64,000 bases of DNA from assembly GCF_014836675.1 (NCBI RefSeq), contig NZ_JACSQK010000001.1, positions 430,720 through 494,719 of the forward strand, written 5' to 3'. Positions 17,642-25,267 of the stretch are shown in pieces. A program made the translations under genes and the position numbers. This DNA comes from Comamonas avium. Its GTDB lineage: Bacteria > Pseudomonadota > Gammaproteobacteria > Burkholderiales > Burkholderiaceae_C. Position 1 is the stretch's first letter. Every line of letters begins with the position of its first letter. Under the pieces are notes generated by a model. The model searched no databases and was not told the DNA's origin. It saw only the letters and a program-made list of their open reading frames with translations.

Positions 17642-18379
17642 TCAGTGCAGACTGGCGGACTGCTCGGGGGCAGCACCGAAGTCGCTCATCCAGCGGAAAC
17701 GCACCTTGCCTCCATCGACCCCACCGCTGTAGCCCGGCAATGGGAAGTCTTGGCTGCTAAACGGCACGATCATGCCGCCGCCGGTATCCGTGGTACGACC
17801 ACCCTGATCCAGTGACAACGCACTGAACGACAGGTGATAAGGGCTGGAATTTTCGCCACGCAGTACATAGCCATCGCCATCGCCTTGACGCTGTACCCGC
17901 CAGACCACCTGCGCGATAGCCTTGTGCAGATCACCCGACAGGCCACTGGGGCGGTAGAACAGTTTCAGGCGTGACCGCACAGCGATCTGCATCATGTTGC
18001 CTGCGGAGTCCTGCGGCAGCGGCGGGATCTCCAGCGCATTGAACCAGAACAGGCTCTCGCGATCCTGCGGCAGGTTCTCGCCGGTAAATGCCAGGCGCAC
18101 GCTCTGACCTTTCAGCGGGTCGAGCCTGAAGATGGGTGGCGTTGCCAGGAAGGGCGCGTCTGCATCCTGCGGCTTGCTTTGGGTATCACCACGATCAACC
18201 CAGATCTGCATCAAAGCGGGGTCTGATCCCTTGTTGGTGAGTTTGATGGTGACTTCGCGTTCCTTGGCGGGGTAGACGATTCGCGTTCCATCGATCGATA
18301 CGCCGGCGTGGGCGACGGATAGGGTGGACAGGCAAAGCAGTACGCTGCAGAACACGTCCCGTAACCAATAAGCGGACAT
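17642..18379 (-). CDS. Periplasmic fimbrial chaperone (PapD/FimC family)
   Basis: 245 residues with a signal peptide ending near SVAHAG. The first Ig-like domain begins GVSIDGTRIVYPAKEREVTIKLTN, with Arg and Lys residues at the cleft positions typical of PapD, and the G1 strand motif SLFWFNALEIPP is clearly visible. The second domain contains LKLFYRPSGL. It binds unfolded pilins by donor-strand complementation and delivers them to the usher. It lies 48 bp after the major pilin gene, across a short hairpin (18399-18418), and 52 bp before the usher gene. Confidence 0.93.
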   Translation of the reverse strand: MSAYWLRDVFCSVLLCLSTLSVAHAGVSIDGTRIVYPAKEREVTIKLTNKGSDPALMQIWVDRGDTQSKPQDADAPFLATPPIFRLDPLKGQSVRLAFTGENLPQDRESLFWFNALEIPPLPQDSAGNMMQIAVRSRLKLFYRPSGLSGDLHKAIAQVVWRVQRQGDGDGYVLRGENSSPYHLSFSALSLDQGGRTTDTGGGMIVPFSSQDFPLPGYSGGVDGGKVRFRWMSDFGAAPEQSASLH

Positions 18380-18398
18380 TGCTGGTTTCTCTTGACTA

Positions 18399-18418
18399 CC
18401 CGGGACTTGCGCCCCGGG
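18399..18418 (-). promoter_or_regulatory. Intercistronic hairpin between pilin and chaperone genes
   Basis: Two CCCGGG blocks eight bases apart form a stable stem in the pilin-chaperone gap. There is no U-run, so it is unlikely to be a full terminator. Such stem-loops after major pilin genes often protect the pilin message from 3' decay and set a high pilin-to-chaperone ratio; that role is inferred. Confidence 0.45.
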
Positions 18419-18427
18419 CTATGCGGA

Positions 18428-18976
18428 TTACTCGTAGGTCAGTTGGAAGTTCGCCGTGGCTGCGACAGCACCGGCGCCAGCGCCACCCGTTTGCGAGTAA
18501 TACTGCACGTAGTACTGCAGATTGGCCGGCGTCGTGCCGCTCACAGTTTCCGCACGAGCCAACTGCGTGGTGGCGTCGTCGGTATTGATGTTGATCACAT
18601 CGTGGTTTTTATCGAGCACTTGCACCTGTACGCTGCTAGCCGGATCGGTAGCAGCTTGGTTTTTCAGGTTGCCATGGGCATCGACGTTGGTGTCTGGAAC
18701 GAAACCAGCAGAGACTTTCACCCCATCGCCGCAGCCGGTCACCTTCAAGGAAAAGCCACCACGACCGGCACTGCTCTGCGCGGCAGAGAGCAAATCCTTG
18801 TCGACAGGAGGCAGATTCACACTGACAGTTGTGGCAGAGGTACCAAGTACACAACTGGTTTCAGTGACCTTGCCAGTAATGTTGACCACACCGGTCTGAG
18901 GGGTGGCCGCATAAGCTTGGGCACCAAGACCGACGCCCGCTATACAGATCAATATAGTGCGCAATTTAGATGACAT
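18428..18976 (-). CDS. Major fimbrial subunit (type 1-like pilin)
   Basis: 182 residues from MSSKLRTILI; a signal peptide is cut after about residue 23 (QAYA|AT). The open frame starts 18 codons earlier, but a purine-rich ribosome site (GAAAGAG) lies before this ATG. The mature pilin begins with a donor strand TGVVNITGKVTETSCVL, has a Cys pair (TSC and TGCGDGV), and ends with the penultimate-Tyr pattern ANFQLTYE recognised by PapD-type chaperones. First gene of the operon pilin-chaperone-usher-adhesin; at least 700 bp of gene-free, A+T-rich DNA precedes it. Confidence 0.92.
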   Translation of the reverse strand: MSSKLRTILICIAGVGLGAQAYAATPQTGVVNITGKVTETSCVLGTSATTVSVNLPPVDKDLLSAAQSSAGRGGFSLKVTGCGDGVKVSAGFVPDTNVDAHGNLKNQAATDPASSVQVQVLDKNHDVININTDDATTQLARAETVSGTTPANLQYYVQYYSQTGGAGAGAVAATANFQLTYE

Positions 18977-19716
18977 ATCGCTCTTTCGAATAATTGAAGA
19001 CACCAAAGTTAATCTGTCGATCAAAGCCATTCTTAGAGCGTAATCCGCAGAACTAGCTTGTTTGCGGGATTAGTAACTTCGAAATAAATCTATGCTCCGA
19101 CAGGAGTTGCGGATGATGAAATATATTCACAAAAAACTCAATAAGAACATTCTTGTAAGCACGCAAGAATATTCTTGGATACAAAATATTTAATTGAATC
19201 TCGAAGAGATTTTTAATTGAAAGTTTCTAGTGATTGTCAAAGATTTTGAAACAAACTGCGCCGTGCAGAAATCCATATTCGGTACGAGCTGAATTGCTGC
19301 GGATTATCTGGATGCCCTGAATTTTTATTGCATAAGGTTTTTTGAAATTTATCAGTGACTGCTGATTGTTGAAACCATCGCATCTTTCCATGAGCTGTTT
19401 ATTTCTTTAGAGAAAATCACATGATTGACACAGTCGTGGACCTGAAGTGTTAATTCATTCAGGAAAGCTGGTAGTTTTGCCGATGGAGTAACTCATATAA
19501 TTGACTATTGAATTAAGGCCTGCTAACACCACACCCTGGATAAGTCATTGCTTGACCATACCGTACGCATGTACTGCCTGTGGCTTGGCGCCTCGTCTCC
19601 AGCGCAAATCAAAGATTTGCTGAATGGTGTTAGCCACTAGCAGGTGATACCTATTGTCAGAATTAAAGAATTTTGACGAGAACTACATAATGCCAGCAGG
19701 CGCCATGTGACTAGCT
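18977..19716. other. Long gene-free upstream region of the fimbrial operon
   Basis: About 740 bp of A+T-rich DNA with no protein-like frame. It presumably holds the fimbrial promoter and operators. The far part contains an inverted-repeat element (19522-19634) listed separately. I looked for inverted repeats flanking a possible invertible promoter and found none. Confidence 0.6.
19522..19634. repeat. Element bounded by inverted GCTAACACCA ends
   Basis: GCTAACACCA at 19522-19531 is matched by its exact inverse TGGTGTTAGC at 19625-19634. Inside is a second hairpin GCAAATC-AAA-GATTTGC (19604-19620). The same GCTAACACCAC sequence begins another structured segment at 59756. Identity unknown. Confidence 0.55.
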
Positions 19717-20035
19717 TGCAATCGCACTGGCGTTACTGTTGCGACAGCCGGGTATCGGGCCTATGACCACCGGTTTAAACATTTCTCGTTGCCCGAAAAA
19801 AACCTGTTGAGATCACGCGCTTATATGTTGATCCTGAATATCGAAAACTGGGGCTTGCCACCCAGCTTGTCAAGCAGCTAAAGCTGCACGCAATAGAAAA
19901 TCACGCAGATACCCTGTATCTGCACACGCATTCATTTCTTTCGGGGGGTTTGATTTTTTGGAATATCAAGGGTTTCGAGTTATTGAGAAAGTTAATGATT
20001 TAACGTGGAAAACCATACATATGGTGCTTCAGTGA
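19717..20035 (+). pseudogene. GNAT acetyltransferase pseudogene with at least two frameshifts
   Basis: Joining three frames gives a plausible small GNAT protein: TGVTVATAGYRAYDHRF, then VARKKPVEITRLYVDPEYRK, LGLATQLVKQLKLHAIE and LYLHTHSFLSGGLIF, and finally EYQGFRVIEKVNDLTWKTIH with MVLQ and a TGA at 20033-20035. The first break is near 19780. The second is at a run of six T residues near 19955, where one extra T would restore the frame. The acetyl-CoA site would be RKLGLATQL. No intact start codon is apparent. It is unrelated in detail to the YjaB-like gene at 11889. Confidence 0.7.
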
Positions 20036-20421
20036 GAGAATTGAATATTCATAATTAATATTATTAAAGTGATAATTCAATCCCCGAAGAATATATGTCA
20101 CCCGTGGAGTTTTAGATATTAGGCCAATCGTGACTATGGCAAGGCCAGCATTAAGCGTCGAGCGTGTGTGCGAGGCCCTTTGGGTGGCCAATGCTGGTGC
20201 AACCCAAACGCTGCAGACATGGCGCTTGTAGCGATCTATCTGGTTGCAGCGCAGCTGTTGATGTGGCCGGGCCGTTAAAGCGTTGTTCAGGCGGTTGTTT
20301 TTGATTTGATAGCTGCAAGCGCTTGCCCAGCAATAACCTTAGATATAAAACACTTTGAAAACAAGAAAGGGAGCGCGCTAGCAGCTCCCTTTTTATATAT
20401 TTGAAAATTCAGATGCGCTGA
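20036..20421. other. Gene-free stretch before the aminotransferase 3' end
   Basis: Contains copy C of the dispersed palindrome (20305-20387). The rest shows nothing I can identify. Confidence 0.5.
20305..20387. repeat. Dispersed palindromic repeat, copy C
   Basis: Begins TGATAGCTGCAAGCGCTTG, contains AGATATAAAACACTTTGAAAAC in the middle and ends GCGCGCTAGCAGCTC. The right arm together with AGGGAGC/GCTCCCT forms a hairpin with T-runs that may double as terminator for the minus-strand aminotransferase gene. Confidence 0.65.
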
Positions 20422-21579
20422 TTACAGCTTGCGCAGTCGCTCCAGTGCGGCCTGCAGGGTTTCATCTTTCTTGGCAAAGCAAAAACGAATCACTTTCTGA
20501 TCAAAGCCATTGCCATAGAACGCTGACAGCGGAATCGCCGCCACGCCCACTTCTTTGACCAGCCACTGGCAAAAGTCGGATTCATTGAGCTCGGTGACCG
20601 CAGAGATGCCCACGCATTGGAAATAGGTGCCGGTGGTGGGCAAAAGCTTAAAGCGAGTGTCGCGCAGGCCCAGTGCAAACAAATCGCGCTTGCGCTGGTA
20701 GAAGGCTGAAAGCTCCAGATAGGGCGCGGGGTCAGCCATGTAGGTGGCCAGTCCCACCTGCATGGGTGTATTGACCGTGAACACATTGAACTGGTGCACT
20801 TTGCGAAATTCAGCCATCAATGCGGCAGGCGCTGCCACGGTACCCACTTTCCAGCCGGTCACGTGGTAGGTCTTGCCAAAACTGGAAACGATGAATGCGC
20901 GTGCGGCCAAGCCGGCAAAGCGGGCGGCGCTTTCGTGCTGTGCGCCATCAAACACCATGTGCTCGTACACCTCATCGCTGATCAGCAGCACATTGGTAGG
21001 CGCCAGCAAGGCCTCTAGCTGGCGCATCTCATCGGCGCTCCAGATGGTGGCGCTGGGGTTGTGCGGGGTGTTGACGATGAGCAGGCGCGTTTGAGGCGTG
21101 ATGGCCGCAGCAATCTTGGCAAAGTCAGGGCGGAACGTGCCCGGCGTCAGGGGCACGCGTACGCAGGTGCCACCTGCCAGCTCAATATTGGGCGCGTAGC
21201 TGTCGTAGCAGGGGTCCAGCACGATGACTTCATCACCGGCATGTACGGTGGCCAAAATGACAGTCAAGATGGCCTGCGTGGCACCTGCCGTGATGGTGAT
21301 TTCGCTGTTGGCGTCATAGCGGCATCCGTGCAAGGCTTGCATCTTGCTTGCCACGGCTTCGCGCAGCTGTGGCATGCCGGGCATGGGTGGGTACTGGTTG
21401 TGGCCCGCCTGCATGGCTGCCGTGACGGCATCCACCAGCTTTGGGTCGCAGCCAAAATCTGGAAAGCCTTGACCCAGATTGACGGCCTGGTGCTGGTTGG
21501 CCAGCGCAGACATGACAGAAAAAATAGTGGTGCCCACATTGGGCAGCTTGCTGGGAAATGCTGGAGTCACAACAGTCAT
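20422..21579 (-). CDS. Methionine (YbdL-type) PLP aminotransferase
   Basis: 385 residues from MTVVTPAFPSKLPNVGTTIF, chosen because the family N-terminus begins there; TTG or GTG starts up to nine codons earlier remain possible. Class I/II aminotransferase very similar to E. coli YbdL, which transaminates methionine and aromatic amino acids. Motifs: NLGQGFPDF, NTPHNPSATIW, ISDEVYEHMVFD and the PLP lysine in SSFGKTYHVTGWK (about residue 236). It follows a CysB-like regulator gene, beyond a terminator at 21604-21630, and lies in the same sulfur-flavoured neighbourhood as the SirB-type chelatase. Confidence 0.88.
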   Translation of the reverse strand: MTVVTPAFPSKLPNVGTTIFSVMSALANQHQAVNLGQGFPDFGCDPKLVDAVTAAMQAGHNQYPPMPGMPQLREAVASKMQALHGCRYDANSEITITAGATQAILTVILATVHAGDEVIVLDPCYDSYAPNIELAGGTCVRVPLTPGTFRPDFAKIAAAITPQTRLLIVNTPHNPSATIWSADEMRQLEALLAPTNVLLISDEVYEHMVFDGAQHESAARFAGLAARAFIVSSFGKTYHVTGWKVGTVAAPAALMAEFRKVHQFNVFTVNTPMQVGLATYMADPAPYLELSAFYQRKRDLFALGLRDTRFKLLPTTGTYFQCVGISAVTELNESDFCQWLVKEVGVAAIPLSAFYGNGFDQKVIRFCFAKKDETLQAALERLRKL

Positions 21580-21603
21580 GGCAGGAAACACGCCCTGGCG
21601 GGG

Positions 21604-21630
21604 CAAAAAAAGGGTGCCCTTTCGGCACCC
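21604..21630 (-). terminator. Terminator after the CysB-like regulator gene
   Basis: On the minus strand GGGTGCC and GGCACCC pair around a five-base loop and are followed by seven T residues, 15 bases after the regulator stop codon. Confidence 0.85.
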
Positions 21631-21644
21631 GGATCAAAAAGTGC

Positions 21645-22586
21645 TTACAGCTCGTAATCGTTCACATGGCCGCTCATGGCCCGCAAGATGAGATCGCGCG
21701 AGAGGCGGTCACTCAGCGTCTCGGCAAACTTGTAAACAAAATTGCGCAGATAAGCACCGCGTTTGAAGGCAACGCGCGCCACGCTCTGACCAAACAGATG
21801 GCCCACAGGGCGAGACACCAGGTCTTGCCCGTGGTCATCGCGCATGGCCATCTCGGCCACAATGCCGATGCCCAGGCCCAGTCGCACATAGGTTTTGATC
21901 ACGTCGGAGTCAATGGCCTCCAGCACGATGCGCGGCTCGATTTTGCGCGTTGCAAAAGCGGCATCCAGTTTTCCGCGGCCCGTGAATGAGGGGTGGTAGG
22001 TGATCAGTGGCTCGCCAGCCAGATCGTCCAGCCCAATGCGCTCCTTGGTGGACAGGGGGTGCCCGCTGGGTACAACCAGCACGTGCTGCCATTCATAGCA
22101 GGGCAGGGTGACCAGCTCAGGGTAGTCGGCCAGCGACTCAGTGGCCATGCCGACCTCAGCGACTTCATCGAGCACCATGCGTGCCACTTCGTGCGGGGTG
22201 GCCTGGTGCAGACTGATGTTGACTTTGGGGTAGCTGTTGCGCAGCTTTGCCACTGCCTGTGGCAGCACGTAGCGAGCCTGCGTGTGGGTGGTGGCAATGC
22301 TCAAGGTGCCGCTGTCCTGTGCGCTGAACTGCTCGCCAATGCGCTTGAGATTGCCCACCTCACGCATGATCACTTCAATGCTCTTGAGTACGTGCTGCCC
22401 GGGCTCTGTAATGCGTTTGAGGCGCTTGCCGTGCCGGGCAAAGATATCCACCCCCAATTCCTCCTCCAGCTCAATGATGGCTTTGGAGACACCGGGCTGC
22501 GAGGTGTGCAGGGCTTTGGCCGCTTCTGTCAGGTTCAGATTGCGGCGGGAAGCTTCTTGGACGAAACGGAATTGATGGAGATTCAT
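21645..22586 (-). CDS. LysR-type regulator, CysB/Cbl subgroup
   Basis: 313 residues. The N-terminus MNLHQFRFVQEASRRNLNLTEAAKALHTSQPGVSKAI is the CysB-group helix-turn-helix, and the effector domain has TTHTQARYVLP, TYHPSFTGRGKLDAAF and DSDVIKTYVRLGLGIGI, all close to CysB. CysB activates sulfate assimilation genes with O- or N-acetylserine as inducer. The 3' neighbour on the same strand is a methionine-type aminotransferase; 61 bp upstream is a sirohydrochlorin-type chelatase, needed to make the siroheme of sulfite reductase. This supports a sulfur role. Whether it is CysB or Cbl cannot be settled here. Confidence 0.88.
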   Translation of the reverse strand: MNLHQFRFVQEASRRNLNLTEAAKALHTSQPGVSKAIIELEEELGVDIFARHGKRLKRITEPGQHVLKSIEVIMREVGNLKRIGEQFSAQDSGTLSIATTHTQARYVLPQAVAKLRNSYPKVNISLHQATPHEVARMVLDEVAEVGMATESLADYPELVTLPCYEWQHVLVVPSGHPLSTKERIGLDDLAGEPLITYHPSFTGRGKLDAAFATRKIEPRIVLEAIDSDVIKTYVRLGLGIGIVAEMAMRDDHGQDLVSRPVGHLFGQSVARVAFKRGAYLRNFVYKFAETLSDRLSRDLILRAMSGHVNDYEL

Positions 22587-22647
22587 AAGAGGATGACAGC
22601 AAGGATGCTTTCATCATTATGAATCAAATATCTAAAGAAGTGTTGTT

Positions 22648-23025
22648 TTATGCAAGATGCTCGGCCGCAATGCTGGCCAGCAGTGCCGTCACGCGGGGGT
22701 CTTCACCCACTGGGGTGGCGATGTGAAAAAGAACCTGCGGGTAGGTTTGTGCCAGTTGTGTCACCAGTTTGGGCAGGTCGTTGCGTGCGTGGCGACCAGT
22801 CCCCAGGAACATGGGCACAACAGTGATCTGGGTGCAGGCTTGCGCCACAAGGCTTTGACACGCTGCAGGCAAATCTGGCTCAGTCAGCTCCAGGTATGCG
22901 CAAGCGCACAGTGCTTGAGGGTGCTGGGCTTTCAAGGCTTGTGCAGCAGCCTCAATGGGCGCGCTCCACAGCGGATCGCGTGAGCCGTGGGCAAAGAAAA
23001 TGACGCCGCGCAACGGTGGCGTCAT
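22648..23025 (-). CDS. CbiX/SirB-type sirohydrochlorin chelatase
   Basis: 125 residues, the length of single-domain CbiX-S. Motifs: GVIFFAHGSRDPLW with metal-binding His13, AYLELTEPDLPAACQSLV, and VVPMFLGTGRHARNDLPKLV with the second His. The enzyme inserts Fe2+ or Co2+ into sirohydrochlorin for siroheme or cobalamin. The start at 23025 is two bases from the lptG stop, so it is co-transcribed with lptF-lptG. The CysB-like gene downstream favours the siroheme (ferrochelatase) role, which is inferred. The longer open frame to 23433 is antisense-like sequence inside lptG. Confidence 0.88.
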   Translation of the reverse strand: MTPPLRGVIFFAHGSRDPLWSAPIEAAAQALKAQHPQALCACAYLELTEPDLPAACQSLVAQACTQITVVPMFLGTGRHARNDLPKLVTQLAQTYPQVLFHIATPVGEDPRVTALLASIAAEHLA

Positions 23026-23027
23026 GT

Positions 23028-24152
23028 TTAGCGGCGAATCACCAGCCATGCAAAAGCACCCAGTGAAAGTATGGAATAGATCAACCCCGGTGCTGCTGCC
23101 GTGAGCATAGGGGACCAGTTTTGCAGGTTGCCTGCATAGCCAAAGACGTTGTTCAGCAAGAAAAAGCTGATACCGGCCATTACGCCGCCAAACACGTAGC
23201 CGGCAATACCACCGGAGCGAAAGTGCAGGTAGGCGAATGGCAGTGCCAGCACCACCATGACCAGGCAGCTCAGGGGGTAGAAGACCTTGCGCCAAAACTC
23301 GATTTCGTACTTTTGGGCCGACTGATCGTTGGCCTTCAAATGCTGAATGAACTGAAACAGCTCCAGCGTGGGCATCCGGTCTGGTTTGTGCACAGCGGCC
23401 ACCAGCATTTCGCTGCTGATGGTGCTGGGCCATTGCAGCGTGCTGCTGTTTTCGCGCGTGAGCTGTGCCGCCTCTGTGCCGCCAGTGTCGGTGTACTGAA
23501 AGCGCGTCAGCTGGGCATTGTTGAGCATCCAGATGTCCGCATCTTCCAGCACCTGACCGCTGTCAGCGTGAATTTGCAGCACCATGCGCCCTTGTGTATC
23601 AAATTCGAAGATTCGCACCTTCGTCAATGCACCGTCGGCACGCACAGCGCGGACATTCACGGCCAAGGTATTGCCCTTGTTTCTTTCCTTCAGCCAAGCG
23701 CCAGTGGAGCCTACGGTAGAAGTCTTTCCTAGGTACTTGGCTTTGGCAGTCAGCGCAATGCGCTCGGCTGCTGGTGCAATGTAGTCCCCCACAGCCACGG
23801 TGAGGATGACAAAACAGGCACCCAAGGTGAGCATGGTGCGCAATGCAAGCCATGGACCCAGGCCGCTGGTGCGCATGATGGTGAACTCAGAGCTCTGGGC
23901 AAACCGCGCCATGACAAAAATGCTGCCAATCAGTACGGCAATAGGCAGCAACTCATAGAGGTGGTTGGGCAGCCCCAGGCTGACAGACAGCAAAGCGTGC
24001 CAAATGTTGTAGGTGACATCGCCAAACTGGCGGCCTACATCACTCATTTCATCGAGCAGATCGAAGAAAAAGAACATGGCAAGAAAGGCCAGAACGACAA
24101 ACCCAATCGCACTGATGGTGTCGCGGTAGATAAGCTTGCGCAGTGTTTTCAT
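23028..24152 (-). CDS. lptG: LPS export ABC transporter permease LptG
   Basis: 374 residues; YjgP/YjgQ family permease with TM helices at the N-terminus (SAIGFVVLAFLAMFFFFDLLDEM), a periplasmic beta-jellyroll in the middle, and three C-terminal helices (LSCLVMVVLALPFAYLHFR and GVMAGISFFLLNNVFGYAG). With LptF and LptB it extracts LPS from the inner membrane and hands it to LptC. Typical motif RTSGLGPW faces the ATPase. The ATG overlaps the lptF stop by four bases (ATGA). Confidence 0.94.
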   Translation of the reverse strand: MKTLRKLIYRDTISAIGFVVLAFLAMFFFFDLLDEMSDVGRQFGDVTYNIWHALLSVSLGLPNHLYELLPIAVLIGSIFVMARFAQSSEFTIMRTSGLGPWLALRTMLTLGACFVILTVAVGDYIAPAAERIALTAKAKYLGKTSTVGSTGAWLKERNKGNTLAVNVRAVRADGALTKVRIFEFDTQGRMVLQIHADSGQVLEDADIWMLNNAQLTRFQYTDTGGTEAAQLTRENSSTLQWPSTISSEMLVAAVHKPDRMPTLELFQFIQHLKANDQSAQKYEIEFWRKVFYPLSCLVMVVLALPFAYLHFRSGGIAGYVFGGVMAGISFFLLNNVFGYAGNLQNWSPMLTAAAPGLIYSILSLGAFAWLVIRR

Positions 24153-25243
24153 GCGGTCACCTCACGACGCTGCCAGAGGTCTTTGAGGTGCCAGCGGTTG
24201 TGCCGGATGGTCAGCCCTATGGCGGCAATGGCAAAAATACCGCCGTGCATACCCAGCAGATAGGTTGGCAAGGAAATGCGCCCGGAGGCAACCCAGCTTT
24301 GTCCCATGCTCATTAAATTGTAGTAAACCACAAAGGCCAGAAGCGCGACCACCAAGCTGGTGCTTTGGCCTGCCCGGGGATTGACGATAGTGATTGCCAA
24401 GGCAAGCACCAGTAGATTGAGCGCTGCCAACGGCAGGCCAGCACGCCAGCCAGCTTCAGCCAGATTGACTGCGGTGGGTGCTTGGAGCAACGCAGTTGTT
24501 GACAGCGCCCGCGCTGTCAGGTTGGTTTGCGCCGCAGAGGCAGGCTCTAAAAGCAGGGTGTATTTGTCGAAATGAGTCAGCTTGATCTGGCCTGTGGCCT
24601 GATCTGTTTCCACGCGCTGGCCTTCAGTCAGCACAACGTTGCGCTGGTCTTCAATGGTCTGCAGCTGGGCCGTTTTGGACGATGTCACATATTCGCGGCC
24701 CTGGCGCTGCTCGACCAAGAAAATATTGCTGGCCGATTCATCAGAAACACTGTCTTTATCGATGAAGATCACGCGTGTGCCATCGGAAGATTCCTGAAAC
24801 TCGCCCGGAGCAATCCGGTCAATGTCGCTGCGTTGTTCAAATTGACTGCGCAATTCCTGAATCTGCTGGTTGCTCCACGGCCAGACCAGCAAACCCAGCA
24901 CTGCAATCGTGACCACGATGGGCCATGCAAATCGCAAAATGGGCTTGAGCTGGCTGGCAAGACCCTGGCCGCTGGCGAACCAGATAGCCATCTCGCTGTC
25001 GCGGTACATGCGAGACAGTGTGCCAACGACAGCGACAAAGAGGCTGAGCGTCAAAATGGTAGACATCTGCCCCAGGACCGTAAAACCCATAACGAGCATC
25101 ACATCGGAGGGGCTGACAGTGCCTTTGGTGGCTTGACCCAAAGTGCGGATCAGCATCATGGTCATAACCACGGTGATAAGTACCACCAGCGTGGCACCGA
25201 AGCTGCGGCCCAGCTCCTTGCGTATGGATGAATCGAATAACAT
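24149..25243 (-). CDS. lptF: LPS export ABC transporter permease LptF
   Basis: 364 residues, YjgP/YjgQ family, paired with LptG. The N-terminus LFDSSIRKELGRSFGATLVVL leads into the first TM helix; the motif YRDSEMAIWFASGQGL is the coupling helix that meets the LptB ATPase; the periplasmic domain follows with PGEFQESSDGTRVIFIDKDS; the C-terminal TMs contain NPRAGQSTSLVVALLAFVVYYNLM. First gene of lptF-lptG-cbiX. Only 24 bp separate it from the divergent pepA start, so its promoter must lie partly inside pepA. Confidence 0.94.
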   Translation of the reverse strand: MLFDSSIRKELGRSFGATLVVLITVVMTMMLIRTLGQATKGTVSPSDVMLVMGFTVLGQMSTILTLSLFVAVVGTLSRMYRDSEMAIWFASGQGLASQLKPILRFAWPIVVTIAVLGLLVWPWSNQQIQELRSQFEQRSDIDRIAPGEFQESSDGTRVIFIDKDSVSDESASNIFLVEQRQGREYVTSSKTAQLQTIEDQRNVVLTEGQRVETDQATGQIKLTHFDKYTLLLEPASAAQTNLTARALSTTALLQAPTAVNLAEAGWRAGLPLAALNLLVLALAITIVNPRAGQSTSLVVALLAFVVYYNLMSMGQSWVASGRISLPTYLLGMHGGIFAIAAIGLTIRHNRWHLKDLWQRREVTA

Positions 25244-25267
25244 TGGCAGAAAAGGAAAACGCCGATT

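Noticed and set aside
19522..19634. Integron attC site next to an acetyltransferase relic
   Set aside because: The ends do not fit RYYYAAC and GTTRRRY (the right end reads GTTAGCC), and no integrase or cassette row is visible.
18977..19716. Invertible promoter switch (fimS-like) for the fimbriae
   Set aside because: I found no pair of inverted repeats a few hundred bp apart flanking the likely promoter and no FimB/FimE-type recombinase gene.
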